Notes: a model not told the origin generated them from the letters alone. Positions 1 through 8,612 are shown, numbered from the stretch's first letter. The stretch: DNA of 34,104 nt from Candidatus Nomurabacteria bacterium RIFCSPHIGHO2_01_FULL_37_25 (GCA_001786765.1 MFTH01000010.1:1-34104), one strand, 5' to 3'. Numbers and translations: made by a program.

Positions 1-462
1 AAGGCAAATGTCGTTGAGTCGGACAGTAACGGCAAGGCGGCCGAGGATGTCGCGACAAAACCTGAGTTCGCCTTGGCGGCTGCGCTCGGGCCGAGAGTAG
101 CGGCTGAAAAGTATGGATTGGAAGTTTTGGACGAGGCTTGTGAAGACATGCCTGCTGCCACCACCTTTTTCCTGCTCGGGCCGAAAAGCCACTCCGTCAA
201 GCCCGGCAGTCGAGCTGTCTTGGTATTCCGGATCAAGCACGAATGCGGTGCGCTCGTTGATGCTCTCCTGCCTTTCAAGGAAGAGGGGCTCAGTCTTCGG
301 CAAATTCACTCCTGTTATACCCAGGAAGGTCAATACGATTTCTTCATTGAGATTGAGATCGAATGCGACAGACACGAACCTGACAAGCTATCACGAGCTA
401 TGAAAAAAGCGAGTCAGCACATGACACGCCACATACTGTTCGGCTCGTTTCCGGTTTCCTAA
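1..462 (+). CDS. pheA: Prephenate dehydratase, C-terminal part (5' truncated by window edge)
   Basis: The frame is open from base 1, so the tracked TTG start at 73 is probably internal. The product would convert prephenate to phenylpyruvate in phenylalanine synthesis. Visible are the end of the catalytic domain (AEKYGLEVL, then ATTFFLLG where the family usually has NxTRF) and a full ACT regulatory domain (GALVDALLPF, then QYDFFIEIE). Two family motifs are altered. The Arg of TRF is Thr, although the flanking Thr and Phe remain. The ESRP phenylalanine-binding motif reads HSCY. Base composition is clearly GC-richer than the rest of the window, with many GCC, CTC and CTG codons, which suggests transfer or a different origin. 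Identification as the PheA family is firm; intact activity and regulation are uncertain. Confidence 0.85.
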   Translation, partial: KANVVESDSNGKAAEDVATKPEFALAAALGPRVAAEKYGLEVLDEACEDMPAATTFFLLGPKSHSVKPGSRAVLVFRIKHECGALVDALLPFKEEGLSLRQIHSCYTQEGQYDFFIEIEIECDRHEPDKLSRAMKKASQHMTRHILFGSFPVS

Positions 463-535
463 CAAAACCCGTGCTTAGCGGAAGGTTTCTAAGTAAATGC
501 GCATAGCGCAACAGGCGGAATCCTGATCAACTATC

Positions 536-580
536 AAAAACCAGCGACATTCGAAGGGATATTGCTGGTTTTTATCTTTT
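536..580 (+). terminator. Rho-independent terminator after pheA
   Basis: A perfect 10-bp stem AAAAACCAGC / GCTGGTTTTT encloses an 18-nt loop and is followed by TTTATCTTTT. It lies about 75 nt after the pheA stop. The A-rich left arm means it could also act on the opposite strand for guaA. Confidence 0.75.
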
Positions 581-587
581 ATTACTC

Positions 588-724
588 TGAATTACGAAAC
601 TCTAAAAATATAACTTTCTGCAGGGGTTTCGAGGCTGTCGAGCCGAGAATTTCAGAATTTTTCAAGCTTCGAAAAATTCGTAACGGAAGAAAGTTGATAT
701 TTTTATGGGTTTTGTAATTTACGA
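588..724 (+). repeat. Cruciform repeat, copy 1
   Basis: The conserved core (about 622-684) holds a GGCT/AGCC hairpin and a second hairpin GAATTTTTC...GAAAAATTC around AAGCTT. It is enclosed by long imperfect inverted arms (GAATTACGAAACTC, AAAAATAT and AACTTTCT with their complements). The motif GAATTACGAAA recurs just outside at about 735. It fills most of the convergent pheA/guaA gap (463-763), where I see no gene. Copies 2 and 3 share the core in the same orientation. Confidence 0.8.
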
Positions 725-763
725 TTTATTACTCTGAATTACGAAAATCACGATTTTATTAAA

Positions 764-2320
764 TTATTCAAATTCTGTAGTCGCGGGAGGTTTCGGAGTC
801 AGGTCAAAGAACACACGAACAATATTTTTATGTTTGGTTAAAGCATTTGTGATTTCATTTATAATTTCTTCTTTGAAATAATATCCTCGAGCTGTCATAA
901 AATCTACCGTCACCACGGCTCGAACAGCGAGAGAATGCCCATAGACTCTTTCATCGCCTTTCACTCCGACTGAATTTACTCCAAGCAACGCCACGATGAG
1001 TTGTGAAATATTTTTTGAGAGATTATATTTTTTTAATATATCACTTACAGTTTTATCAGCCTCCCGAACCAATTCAATATTTTCTTTTGTAACTGGAGCG
1101 CCAACAACTCGTAAATATAATCCAGGACCGGGAAAAGGATTGCGTTCATATATAGTCTTTGGAAGATTCAGCGCCCGAGCGAGTTCTCGCACTTCGTATT
1201 TAAATAAATTTCTTAAAGGATGCAAATCTTCTACTTTCCAAGTTAAGCCCACATTATGATGTGTTTTTATCATTACTGACTCTCCAGCCTTACCACTTTC
1301 TATTATGTCAGTAGCCAGTGTTCCTTGGACAATAAAACCTGCTTTATATTTAGCAATTTGCGTTTCAAAAATACTTTTATAAACTTCTCGGAACTTTGAA
1401 CGTTTCTCTTCTCCATCAATCGTAATGAATATGTTTTTAATAAATTTTTCACCGGCTTTGATTACAACTAGGTTTTTTATTCCGGCAGATTTTGTATTTT
1501 TCTTTAATTCCTCTATTTCATTCTTTCGAAGACCTCCGGTATCAATAGCGATGCATATAAGTTTTTTGCCTAAAACTGGAGCAAGAATAGCGGCCAAAGT
1601 GGTGGAATCCACTCCGCCAGAAACACCTAAAATAACTTTCTGTTTTTGCTTAGGTTTATCTACAATGTCTAAAACTTCTTTTTGAATTTGCTGAATTAAA
1701 TTTTTAGGATTCCAATCAATCGAACAGCCAGAAAGTGTGAGAAAATTTTGTAATATTTTTTTACCTTCCTTTGTGTGAACGACTTCAGGATGAAATTGGA
1801 TTCCTAGAACATTGTTGGTCTTATTACTCATAGCGGCAATACCGCTTGATGAGGCGATAGAAATAAAATTTTTAGGAAGTTTGGTAACTGTGTCTCCATG
1901 ACTTGCCCAAACTTCTGTTTTTTCTGGTATTCCTTTGAAAAGCGGGTGTTTTGTGTTTAATGTCACTTTAGCCGGACCATATTCACGATGTTCATGAGGT
2001 TTGTCCACATTACCGCCAAACTTGCGCGCTAGAAGTTGCATGCCGTAACAAATACCCAAGATTAGATATTTTTTATTTACCCCATCTTTGGGAAGATCAG
2101 TAACATCGAGCGACTTTGGAAGTTCTGGAGCTCCATCATCATGAACACTCCAGTTGCTACCCGAGAGAATAATAGCTTTTGGAATATTATTTTTCAGCCA
2201 TAAATCAACTTTTTTTGGTGGCAATATGATGCTTCGCACACCAAGTTCTCGCAGAGTTCTGCCTATTATGAGCGTATATTGCGACCCATAATCTACGACA
2301 AGTATTTGTATCTCATTCAT
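764..2320 (-). CDS. guaA: GMP synthase (glutamine-hydrolysing)
   Basis: Converts XMP, ATP and glutamine to GMP, the last step of guanylate synthesis, in the cytoplasm. The N-terminal class I glutamine amidotransferase domain (about residues 1-195) has the nucleophile Cys91 in GICYGMQ and the His/Glu pair in FHPEV. The ATP pyrophosphatase domain carries the P-loop SGGVDS near residue 235. The C-terminal dimerisation domain ends in PPATTEFE, close to the usual PPATIEWE. The length of 518 aa is normal. It is divergent from guaB, with only 26 bp between the two ATG codons. A perfect TATAAT lies 8 nt before its ATG, so the message is probably leaderless. Confidence 0.97.
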   Translation of the reverse strand: MNEIQILVVDYGSQYTLIIGRTLRELGVRSIILPPKKVDLWLKNNIPKAIILSGSNWSVHDDGAPELPKSLDVTDLPKDGVNKKYLILGICYGMQLLARKFGGNVDKPHEHREYGPAKVTLNTKHPLFKGIPEKTEVWASHGDTVTKLPKNFISIASSSGIAAMSNKTNNVLGIQFHPEVVHTKEGKKILQNFLTLSGCSIDWNPKNLIQQIQKEVLDIVDKPKQKQKVILGVSGGVDSTTLAAILAPVLGKKLICIAIDTGGLRKNEIEELKKNTKSAGIKNLVVIKAGEKFIKNIFITIDGEEKRSKFREVYKSIFETQIAKYKAGFIVQGTLATDIIESGKAGESVMIKTHHNVGLTWKVEDLHPLRNLFKYEVRELARALNLPKTIYERNPFPGPGLYLRVVGAPVTKENIELVREADKTVSDILKKYNLSKNISQLIVALLGVNSVGVKGDERVYGHSLAVRAVVTVDFMTARGYYFKEEIINEITNALTKHKNIVRVFFDLTPKPPATTEFE

Positions 2321-2346
2321 ATTATGCTATTATACACAATATATTT
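2321..2346. promoter_or_regulatory. Overlapping divergent promoter of guaA and guaB
   Basis: The entire intergenic region is 26 bp. On the minus strand TATAAT (2329-2334) is preceded by TGTG and lies 8 nt before the guaA ATG. On the plus strand an extended -10, TGcTATTAT (2325-2333), lies 13 nt before the guaB ATG. The two -10 elements share bases, so RNA polymerase can probably fire only one way at a time. No Shine-Dalgarno sequence fits in either leader. Confidence 0.6.
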
Positions 2347-3819
2347 ATGGCTACAAAAAAAGAAGAAAATTTTAAGGAAGGTCTGACTTATAATGATGTT
2401 CTACTTGTGCCCCAATACTCGGAAATTTTGCCTAGAGATATTAATATAACTTCCCATCTTACTAAGAAAATAAAATTAAATACGCCGATTATTTCCGCTG
2501 CCATGGATACTGTCACAGAATCTTCTATGGCAATAGCTATGGCGGAAGTTGGCGGGATAGGGATTGTTCATAAAAATATGACTATCTCAAAACAAGCGGA
2601 AGAAATACGCAAGGTTAAGCGTTCTGAAAGTGGAATGATTCAGGATCCTATCACCCTCACGGAGAGCGCTTCCTTAAATGAAGCGCTTGAAATTATGAAA
2701 AAAAATAAAATTGGCGGGATTCCGATTGTTGATAAAAATAAAAATTTGAAAGGAATATTAACCAATCGCGATTTACGTTTTCAAAAGAATTTAAAACTTC
2801 CTGTGAAAGATGTTATGACTAAAACAAATCTAATAACTAGCAGTTTGGGCACGGATTTGGAAGAAGCGGAAAAAATACTTACAAAATACAAAATTGAAAA
2901 ACTGCCATTGGTTGACAAACAAAATAAGCTCGTCGGTCTTATCACTTATAAAGACATCATGAAGGTAAAATCTCGCCCTTTATCTTCTCGAGATAGTTTA
3001 GGTAGATTGCGGGTAGGGGCGGCAGTAGGTGTGACAAGCGATACGCTAGAGCGAGTGCAAATGCTTTATCAAAATGGAGTGGATGTGATAATCATTGATA
3101 CCGCTCATGGTCATTCAAAAGGAGTAATTGAAATGCTAAAGAAGATAAAACAAAAATTTCCCAAACTGGAAGTTATCGCTGGAAACATTGCTACAGCAAA
3201 AGGAGCCTTGGATTTGGTCGCATCTGGAGCGGATGCGGTAAAAGTAGGTATTGGGCCTGGATCTATTTGTACTACTCGTATAATAGCGGGAGTAGGATAT
3301 CCTCAATTTCAAGCCGTATATGAAGTAGCGCAAGCTCTAAAAAATAAAAATATACCCATAATCGCCGATGGAGGAATACGAAATACTGGAGATATTCCAA
3401 AAGCTATCGCGGCTGGAGCAAGCTCGGTAATGATTGGTTCTTTGTTTGCGGGCGTAGAAGAATCTCCGGGTGAAACTATAATTTATGAAGGTAGAAAATA
3501 TAAAAATTATCGCGGTATGGGTTCTATTGAAGCCATGGAACAAGGATCTAAAGATAGATATTTTCAAGACACAGAAGATGATATTAAAAAACTTGTGCCG
3601 GAAGGAATCGTGGGTAGAGTTTCTTTCAAAGGCAAACTTGGAGATGTGGTTTATCAACTTATCGGTGGACTGAGAGCAGGTATGGGGTATCTCGGAGCGA
3701 AAGACATTAAAACTCTTCAAAAAAATGCAAAATTTGTTCGAATTACTCAAAACGGCAGAGAAGAAAGTCATCCGCACGATGTTATTATCACCAAAGAAGC
3801 TCCTAATTATAATTTATAA
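2347..3819 (+). CDS. guaB: Inosine-5'-monophosphate dehydrogenase
   Basis: Oxidises IMP to XMP with NAD+, the committed step to guanine nucleotides; the product feeds GuaA, encoded divergently next door. The TIM barrel is interrupted after about residue 95 by two CBS domains (DPITL...GGIPIVDKN and [16 protein letters not shown]), then resumes. The catalytic loop reads GSICTTR with the active-site Cys. The flap and IMP-binding segments ADGGIR, YRGMGS and EGIVGRV are present. At 490 aa it is full length. purA follows 23 nt downstream on the same strand, so the two probably share a transcript. Confidence 0.97.
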   Translation: MATKKEENFKEGLTYNDVLLVPQYSEILPRDINITSHLTKKIKLNTPIISAAMDTVTESSMAIAMAEVGGIGIVHKNMTISKQAEEIRKVKRSESGMIQDPITLTESASLNEALEIMKKNKIGGIPIVDKNKNLKGILTNRDLRFQKNLKLPVKDVMTKTNLITSSLGTDLEEAEKILTKYKIEKLPLVDKQNKLVGLITYKDIMKVKSRPLSSRDSLGRLRVGAAVGVTSDTLERVQMLYQNGVDVIIIDTAHGHSKGVIEMLKKIKQKFPKLEVIAGNIATAKGALDLVASGADAVKVGIGPGSICTTRIIAGVGYPQFQAVYEVAQALKNKNIPIIADGGIRNTGDIPKAIAAGASSVMIGSLFAGVEESPGETIIYEGRKYKNYRGMGSIEAMEQGSKDRYFQDTEDDIKKLVPEGIVGRVSFKGKLGDVVYQLIGGLRAGMGYLGAKDIKTLQKNAKFVRITQNGREESHPHDVIITKEAPNYNL

Positions 3820-3842
3820 AAAATAACATTTTTTATAAAAAT

Positions 3843-5219
3843 ATGAAAAAAGTCAAAAACAAAAAAGCCTGCCCGCCATCGCTACGCTCAGGCGTAAGCG
3901 GGCGGGGATTTGTCGATGTAGTGGTGGGTCTTCAATGGGGAGACGAAGGAAAGGGAAAAAATATTGACGAGCTTCTTTCACATAAGGTTTATTCTGGTGT
4001 GGCCCGTTTCCAAGGCGGAGCAAATGCAGGTCATACTTTGAAATGTGAAAACAAAACTTTTATTGGACATATTGTTCCTTCGGGTTGTCTTCAAAAAAAT
4101 ATTGAACTATATATCGGCAATGGAGTAGTAGTGGATGTAATATCTTTAATTAAAGAAATCTCTGAACTTAAAAAATTGGGTTTTAATGTAATCCCCCGTC
4201 TTTATATTTCTAACCGAGCAAAATTAGTTTCATATTTACATCCTTTTTTAGATCAAGCTGAAGAATTTTATAGAAATAATAAAGGAGAAAAAAAAGTAGG
4301 CACTACTCTCAAAGGAATTGGTCCGACTTATGCTGATGTCCGAGCCAGAAGGGCGCTTTTGATTGGAGACATTTTATTGCCAGATTTCAAAATTAAGGAA
4401 AGAAATCTTTCAGAATTCCATAAGAATTTTTTAAATATGTATAAAAAAAAGTATGGATTCAAATTTTCCGAAACTGAAATAAAAAAAGCGAAAATCAAGT
4501 GGCAGAGCGCAATTAAAAAACTAAAAAAATTACAAATATGTGACGTGTCGTATTTGGTACAGAAACGACTAAAAGAAGGAAAAAATATTTTAGCGGAAGG
4601 CTCCCAAGCCGTGATGCTTGATATTGATTTTGGCGATTATCCAAATGTCACTAGTTCCAATACCTTGCCGGCCAATGTTTCTCTAGGTCTTGGAGTGCCT
4701 CATACTTATATTCAAACTATATATGGCGTTATAAAAGCTTATACTACCAAAGTTGGCGGAGGAGATTTTCCAGCGAGAATCAAAGACGCAAGTCTTGAAA
4801 AACTTTTTCAAGACGCTGGAGGTGAATTTGGATCTACCACTGGAAGGCCGAGGATGTGTGGCTGGCTTGATTTATTTGCTCTTCGATACGCTATCGGTCT
4901 CTCGGGAGCTAATAAAATTTTTATAAATAAAGCTGATATTTGTTTAACGAATAAAATAAAAGTGGTAACCGGATATAAACATGCGGGAGAAAAATTAAAA
5001 GAATTCCCGCTCTACTTAAATCAAGTTACAGATGTCGTGACAGAAGAAATGCCCGGTTGGGGGTATGCAAATTATGGAGTCCGAAATAAAGAAAAAATTT
5101 CTTTAGAACTTTCTTCATATTTAAAATATGTTGAAAACAAACTTTCTGACCTTGATGTAAAGATAGTATCAGTCGGCACCGGCCCAGATCGAGAACATTT
5201 TTTTAATTGGAATGATTGA
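3843..5219 (+). CDS. purA: Adenylosuccinate synthetase with a palindrome-encoded N-terminal insert
   Basis: Joins IMP and aspartate using GTP to form adenylosuccinate, the first step to AMP. The GTP-binding P-loop WGDEGKGK and catalytic Asp are present, as are NAGHT (catalytic His), GPTYADV, the EGSQAVMLDIDFG block, TTGRPRMCGWLD and NKADIC. The family normally starts a few residues before VVVGLQWGDEGKGK; here about 24 extra residues precede that strand, and residues 9-22 are encoded by a GC-rich palindrome. No good alternative start lies after the palindrome. It overlaps the convergent purN-purD stop by 17 bp. Confidence 0.95.
   Translation: MKKVKNKKACPPSLRSGVSGRGFVDVVVGLQWGDEGKGKNIDELLSHKVYSGVARFQGGANAGHTLKCENKTFIGHIVPSGCLQKNIELYIGNGVVVDVISLIKEISELKKLGFNVIPRLYISNRAKLVSYLHPFLDQAEEFYRNNKGEKKVGTTLKGIGPTYADVRARRALLIGDILLPDFKIKERNLSEFHKNFLNMYKKKYGFKFSETEIKKAKIKWQSAIKKLKKLQICDVSYLVQKRLKEGKNILAEGSQAVMLDIDFGDYPNVTSSNTLPANVSLGLGVPHTYIQTIYGVIKAYTTKVGGGDFPARIKDASLEKLFQDAGGEFGSTTGRPRMCGWLDLFALRYAIGLSGANKIFINKADICLTNKIKVVTGYKHAGEKLKEFPLYLNQVTDVVTEEMPGWGYANYGVRNKEKISLELSSYLKYVENKLSDLDVKIVSVGTGPDREHFFNWND
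3868..3906. repeat. GC-rich palindrome inside purA (translated)
   Basis: The arms CCTGCCCGC and GCGGGCGGG pair over 9 bp with one G-T wobble, around a 21-nt centre. It is read in frame as about 14 residues (ACPPSLRSGVSGRG) near the PurA N-terminus. It is far GC-richer than its surroundings. Confidence 0.75.
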
Positions 5220-7107
5220 GGTTTTCGGGTACATACTTGCCTATGTCTCTCCGATACTGCATTCCTTCAAATGATATTTTCTCTATCGCTCTATACGCTT
5301 TCTCTAACGCTTCTTTCATGGTATTGCCTGTTGCGGATACTCCTAAAACTCGCCCGCCGTTTGTCACTAAATTTTTCCCATTTATTTTTGTACCAGCGTG
5401 AAAAACCACTATGTCTGGTTGCATTTCCGCTTCGCTTACACCAGAAATTATTTTATCTTTTTCATATTTTTCTGGGTATCCACCTGAAGCTAGCATTATT
5501 GTACAGCTTGAAATATTTTTCCATTTTATTTCTAATTTTCCCAACTTTTGGTCAATGGACGCATCTATAATATCTAAAATGTCACTATCCAATAATCTCA
5601 TATATGTTTCCGTTTCCGGATCTCCAAATCTAGCATTGTACTCTAATATTTTCGGGCCACCTGAAGTCAATATTAGTCCAGGATATAACACTCCAACAAA
5701 AGAAGCTCCCTCTTTCGCCATAGCAGAGAGGGTTGGCGCAACAATAGTTTTTTCTATTAACTCCATGAGATTATTTTTTACTAATGGAAGTGGAGCTACT
5801 GTGCCCATTCCACCAGTATTTAATCCTGTATCATTTTCTCCTATTTTCTTATGATCTTGTGAGGATGGAAATATTTTATAATTTTTTCCATCGGAAAACG
5901 CATGGATAGATATCTCCGGCCCAGTCAAAAATTCCTCAATCACCACTTCGTTGCCAGAATCTCCAAACACTTTTTTTACGAAAATATTTTCAAGCGCTTT
6001 TAGCGCTCCACCCCCCGTTTGGCAAATCATTACCCCTTTACCTAAAGCTAAGCCACTTGCTTTAACAACAATCGGCAGTGGCTGTTTATCTACGTATTCT
6101 TTAGCTTTCTCAAAATTATTAAATATCTCAAACTTCGCAGTTGGCAAGTTATGTCGGCGCATAAAATCTTTAGAAAATGCTTTTGACCATTCAAGTTGCG
6201 CCGCAGCTCTTGTTGGACCCCAAATTCTTAAACCTGCTTTTCTAAATTCATCCACAATACCGAGCGAGAGTGGCTCATCTGAAAGCGCAAGCGTAAGGTT
6301 GATTTTCTGTATTTTTGCAAATTCTAAAAGTTTTTCAATTTCTGTTTCTTTAATATCCAAATTCACGCCGAGTTTTCCTGTTCCCGCATTTCCTCTAGCG
6401 AAAAATAATTCCCCTGCTCGTGGCGACTGCGCAATCTTCCAGCCGATAGCATGTTCCCTTCCGCCACCTGCTCCAATTATTAAAATTTTTTTATACCTCA
6501 CCCGACCTTCGGCCACCCTCTCCTTAACAAGGAGAGGGGCTGGGGGTGAGGTCAATTTCTCTAGAACTTCCACATACATTTTATTTTCTTTTTTCTTTAA
6601 TCGTGAATATAATGACTCAACATCGTCATGCTCGTCGATTTTTTCAAATACTCTTCCCAAAACCGGACCAAAATCAAAATCTGGAGTGAGAAAATGCACT
6701 GAAGATCCGGCAAAAGCGCTTTTTTTATCCAAAAAATTTAAAATAGCTTTGCTACCATACATTCCTTTATTCCATAGAGCATAACTATTATCAGGATTTT
6801 TTACAATTCCATCTATTGTGTCTGGAATTAAACCCGGATGTATATTTAAGATTTTATTCTCATATTTTTTTAATAATTCATCTGGAATAATTTTTTTCCA
6901 GCCAGCCAGGCATACATAGTCTGGTAATATTTTTTTCAGCATTGGCATTGCGTCTTCATTATCAGGAATAATTGCAGAAATTTCAGCATTTATTTTACCG
7001 TTAACAATAGCTTCTTGTATGGCTTTCAAGTTTGTATGACTACCACCTTCGTGAACCATAATCACTAATTTTATTATACTATTTGATTTATTCTTTGGGG
7101 ACATCAT
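5203..7107 (-). CDS. purN-purD: PurN-PurD fusion: GAR transformylase plus GAR synthetase
   Basis: Residues 1 to about 185 are a phosphoribosylglycinamide formyltransferase: GSHTNL in the phosphate loop, NIHPGLIP with the catalytic Asn/His region, then AGSSVHF and DFGPVLG. Residues from about 206 to 634 are phosphoribosylamine-glycine ligase: IGAGGGREHA, the ATP-grasp core KASGLALGKGV, EEFLTGPEIS, and FGDPETE with metal ligands. These are pathway steps 3 and 2, in the order PurN then PurD. The two halves are joined by a palindrome-encoded linker (SPPAPLLVKERV). A GTG just after the palindrome could allow separate PurD initiation. The start overlaps purF by 20 bp, with a weak GAAG Shine-Dalgarno. 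It is the last gene of the minus-strand purL-purQ-purF-purND array. Confidence 0.92.
   Translation of the reverse strand: MMSPKNKSNSIIKLVIMVHEGGSHTNLKAIQEAIVNGKINAEISAIIPDNEDAMPMLKKILPDYVCLAGWKKIIPDELLKKYENKILNIHPGLIPDTIDGIVKNPDNSYALWNKGMYGSKAILNFLDKKSAFAGSSVHFLTPDFDFGPVLGRVFEKIDEHDDVESLYSRLKKKENKMYVEVLEKLTSPPAPLLVKERVAEGRVRYKKILIIGAGGGREHAIGWKIAQSPRAGELFFARGNAGTGKLGVNLDIKETEIEKLLEFAKIQKINLTLALSDEPLSLGIVDEFRKAGLRIWGPTRAAAQLEWSKAFSKDFMRRHNLPTAKFEIFNNFEKAKEYVDKQPLPIVVKASGLALGKGVMICQTGGGALKALENIFVKKVFGDSGNEVVIEEFLTGPEISIHAFSDGKNYKIFPSSQDHKKIGENDTGLNTGGMGTVAPLPLVKNNLMELIEKTIVAPTLSAMAKEGASFVGVLYPGLILTSGGPKILEYNARFGDPETETYMRLLDSDILDIIDASIDQKLGKLEIKWKNISSCTIMLASGGYPEKYEKDKIISGVSEAEMQPDIVVFHAGTKINGKNLVTNGGRVLGVSATGNTMKEALEKAYRAIEKISFEGMQYRRDIGKYVPENLNHSN
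6496..6551. repeat. 56-bp palindrome forming the PurN-PurD linker
   Basis: The outer arms CCTCACCC/GGGTGAGG and inner arms CCCTCTCCTT/AAGGAGAGGG give a long hairpin. The same element, inverted and with a few substitutions, is at 30038-30093 near the dus start. Here it is read in frame as about 19 residues between two enzyme domains. Confidence 0.85.
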
Positions 7108-8485
7108 AATTTACTTCTTTTTTTCGTTCTTTCAAATCAATCGGATATTCGCCTGTAAAAAAAGAAGTGCAAAGTTTATTTTTCGGCAGGCCGATTGACT
7201 TTATCAAACCATTAAGAGATAAGAAGTGAAGCGAAGTAGCGCCCAAGAATTTTCTTATTTGTTCAACTGTTTTATTTGAAGCTATTAATTCTTTTTGTTT
7301 CGGAGTATCAATACCATAAAAATCTGGATAACGAACGGGCGGTGAGGAAACGAGAAGATGAACCTCTTTCGCTCCAGAGGAAAACAATGTTTTTACCAAC
7401 TTTCTACTTGTATTGCCACGAACTATCGAATCGTCAATAATTCCAATTTTTTTTCCTTTCAAAATTTTTTTGAGAGGTATTAATTTAAGAGCGACACTAT
7501 TTCGGCGAGATTTTTGATCCGGTTCTATAAATGTCCGATGAACATAACGATTCTTAATAAGCGCCATTTCCATTGGAATACCAGAAGTTTCACTATAACC
7601 TATTGCGACAGGCATCGCGGTGTCTGGGACTGGCACCACCATGTCAATATCTGGTTTAAATTCACGCGCTAATTCCTTGCCGAAATTTTTTCTTACTTCA
7701 TAAATTAATTTTCCATTGAGTATGCTGTCCGGTCGCGCAAAATATACATATTCAAAAATGTCATATTTGGGATCTGGTTTGGCTAATTTTATACTTTTCA
7801 ATCCATTTTTGTTTATGACAATCATTTCCCCAGGATTCACATCTCGGATAAACTTTGCTCCGATGGTAGCAATAGCGCATGTTTCTGAGGCAATGACATA
7901 ACCCCGTCCTATTTTCCCTAGTGAAAGTGGTTTCATCCCGTACATATCTCGCGCCGCAACTAATGTATCCTTATTCATCATTACAAGAGCGAAGGATCCC
8001 GTAATAAGTGGAAAAATATTTTTAACCGCTTCTGGTATAGAATTCCCCTCTTTAATATAGAAGTCAATAGCATCCGCGATGAGCTCTGAATCTGAACGAT
8101 TCTTTTTTAATATTTTTTTAGACGAAAGAAAATTTTGGAGCGCTACAACACTTGGTAAATTGCCATTATGAGCCAGAGCAAAAGAAAAATCAGAATTAAG
8201 AACTGGCTGAGTATGTTCGAGCGCGCTCCCGCCTGAAGTGGAGTATCTGTTGTGTCCGATTCCTATATATCCATGCAAATTTTTTATATCTTTTTCTTTA
8301 TAAACTTGAGCCACCAATCCTGCGCCTTTATGAGTATGAAGCATTTTCCCATCATTGGTTGTGATGCCAGAAGCTTCTTGACCTCTATGTTGTAAGGCAA
8401 ACAAAGAAAAAAAGATCAACCTTGAAACCGGCAAATCCTTTCCAAAAATACCAACAACTCCGCATTTTTCTTTTAGGTCACTCAT
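7088..8485 (-). CDS. purF: Amidophosphoribosyltransferase
   Basis: Transfers ammonia from glutamine to PRPP, the first committed step of de novo purine synthesis. The N-terminal nucleophile glutaminase domain has Cys8 in KCGVVGIFG, so a seven-residue propeptide must be removed. HNGNLP and the YSTSGGS region follow. The phosphoribosyltransferase domain carries the PRPP loop IIDDSIVRGNT. The Bacillus-type Fe-S ligands look absent: CFYGID reads DFYGID, and the CxxC before FTGxYP reads CTSF. That points to a cluster-free enzyme. The length of 465 aa is typical. The gap to purQ upstream holds cruciform repeat copy 2. Confidence 0.96.
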   Translation of the reverse strand: MSDLKEKCGVVGIFGKDLPVSRLIFFSLFALQHRGQEASGITTNDGKMLHTHKGAGLVAQVYKEKDIKNLHGYIGIGHNRYSTSGGSALEHTQPVLNSDFSFALAHNGNLPSVVALQNFLSSKKILKKNRSDSELIADAIDFYIKEGNSIPEAVKNIFPLITGSFALVMMNKDTLVAARDMYGMKPLSLGKIGRGYVIASETCAIATIGAKFIRDVNPGEMIVINKNGLKSIKLAKPDPKYDIFEYVYFARPDSILNGKLIYEVRKNFGKELAREFKPDIDMVVPVPDTAMPVAIGYSETSGIPMEMALIKNRYVHRTFIEPDQKSRRNSVALKLIPLKKILKGKKIGIIDDSIVRGNTSRKLVKTLFSSGAKEVHLLVSSPPVRYPDFYGIDTPKQKELIASNKTVEQIRKFLGATSLHFLSLNGLIKSIGLPKNKLCTSFFTGEYPIDLKERKKEVNYDVPKE

Positions 8486-8498
8486 TATTATTTACATT

Positions 8499-8612
8499 AA
8501 TACTTTACAAGATACTTTTGGAGGGGGTTTCGAGGCTGGCGAGCCGAGAACTTCAGGATTTTTTAAGCTTCAAAAAATCCGTACCCGGAAAAAGTCTATC
8601 TTGTAAAGTATT
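8499..8612 (+). repeat. Cruciform repeat, copy 2 (right arm is the purQ 3' end)
   Basis: The core (about 8521-8586) matches the other copies: GGGGGTTTCGAGGCTG, hairpin GGCT/AGCC, hairpin GGATTTTTT/AAAAAATCC, then CCGTACCC. The outer arms are a perfect 16-bp inverted repeat, AATACTTTACAAGATA (8499-8514) and its complement (8597-8612). The right arm lies inside the last codons and stop of purQ, so the left arm is an inverted copy of that coding end. It sits between purQ and purF. Confidence 0.85.

Noticed and set aside
113-403. A 96-aa plus-strand ORF in another frame over the pheA fragment
   Set aside because: The ACT-domain reading in frame 1 is clearly the real one.
2321-2346. A purine riboswitch before guaB or guaA
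   Set aside because: The gap is 26 bp, far too short for an aptamer, and both starts appear leaderless.
5411-5854. A 147-aa plus-strand ORF opposite purD
   Set aside because: Shadow ORF, for the same reason; it lacks a promoter or start signal.
5951-6784. A 277-aa plus-strand ORF opposite the purN-purD fusion
   Set aside because: It is an antisense shadow. The minus-strand frame encodes clear PurN and PurD motifs, and the plus-strand translation shows no family features.
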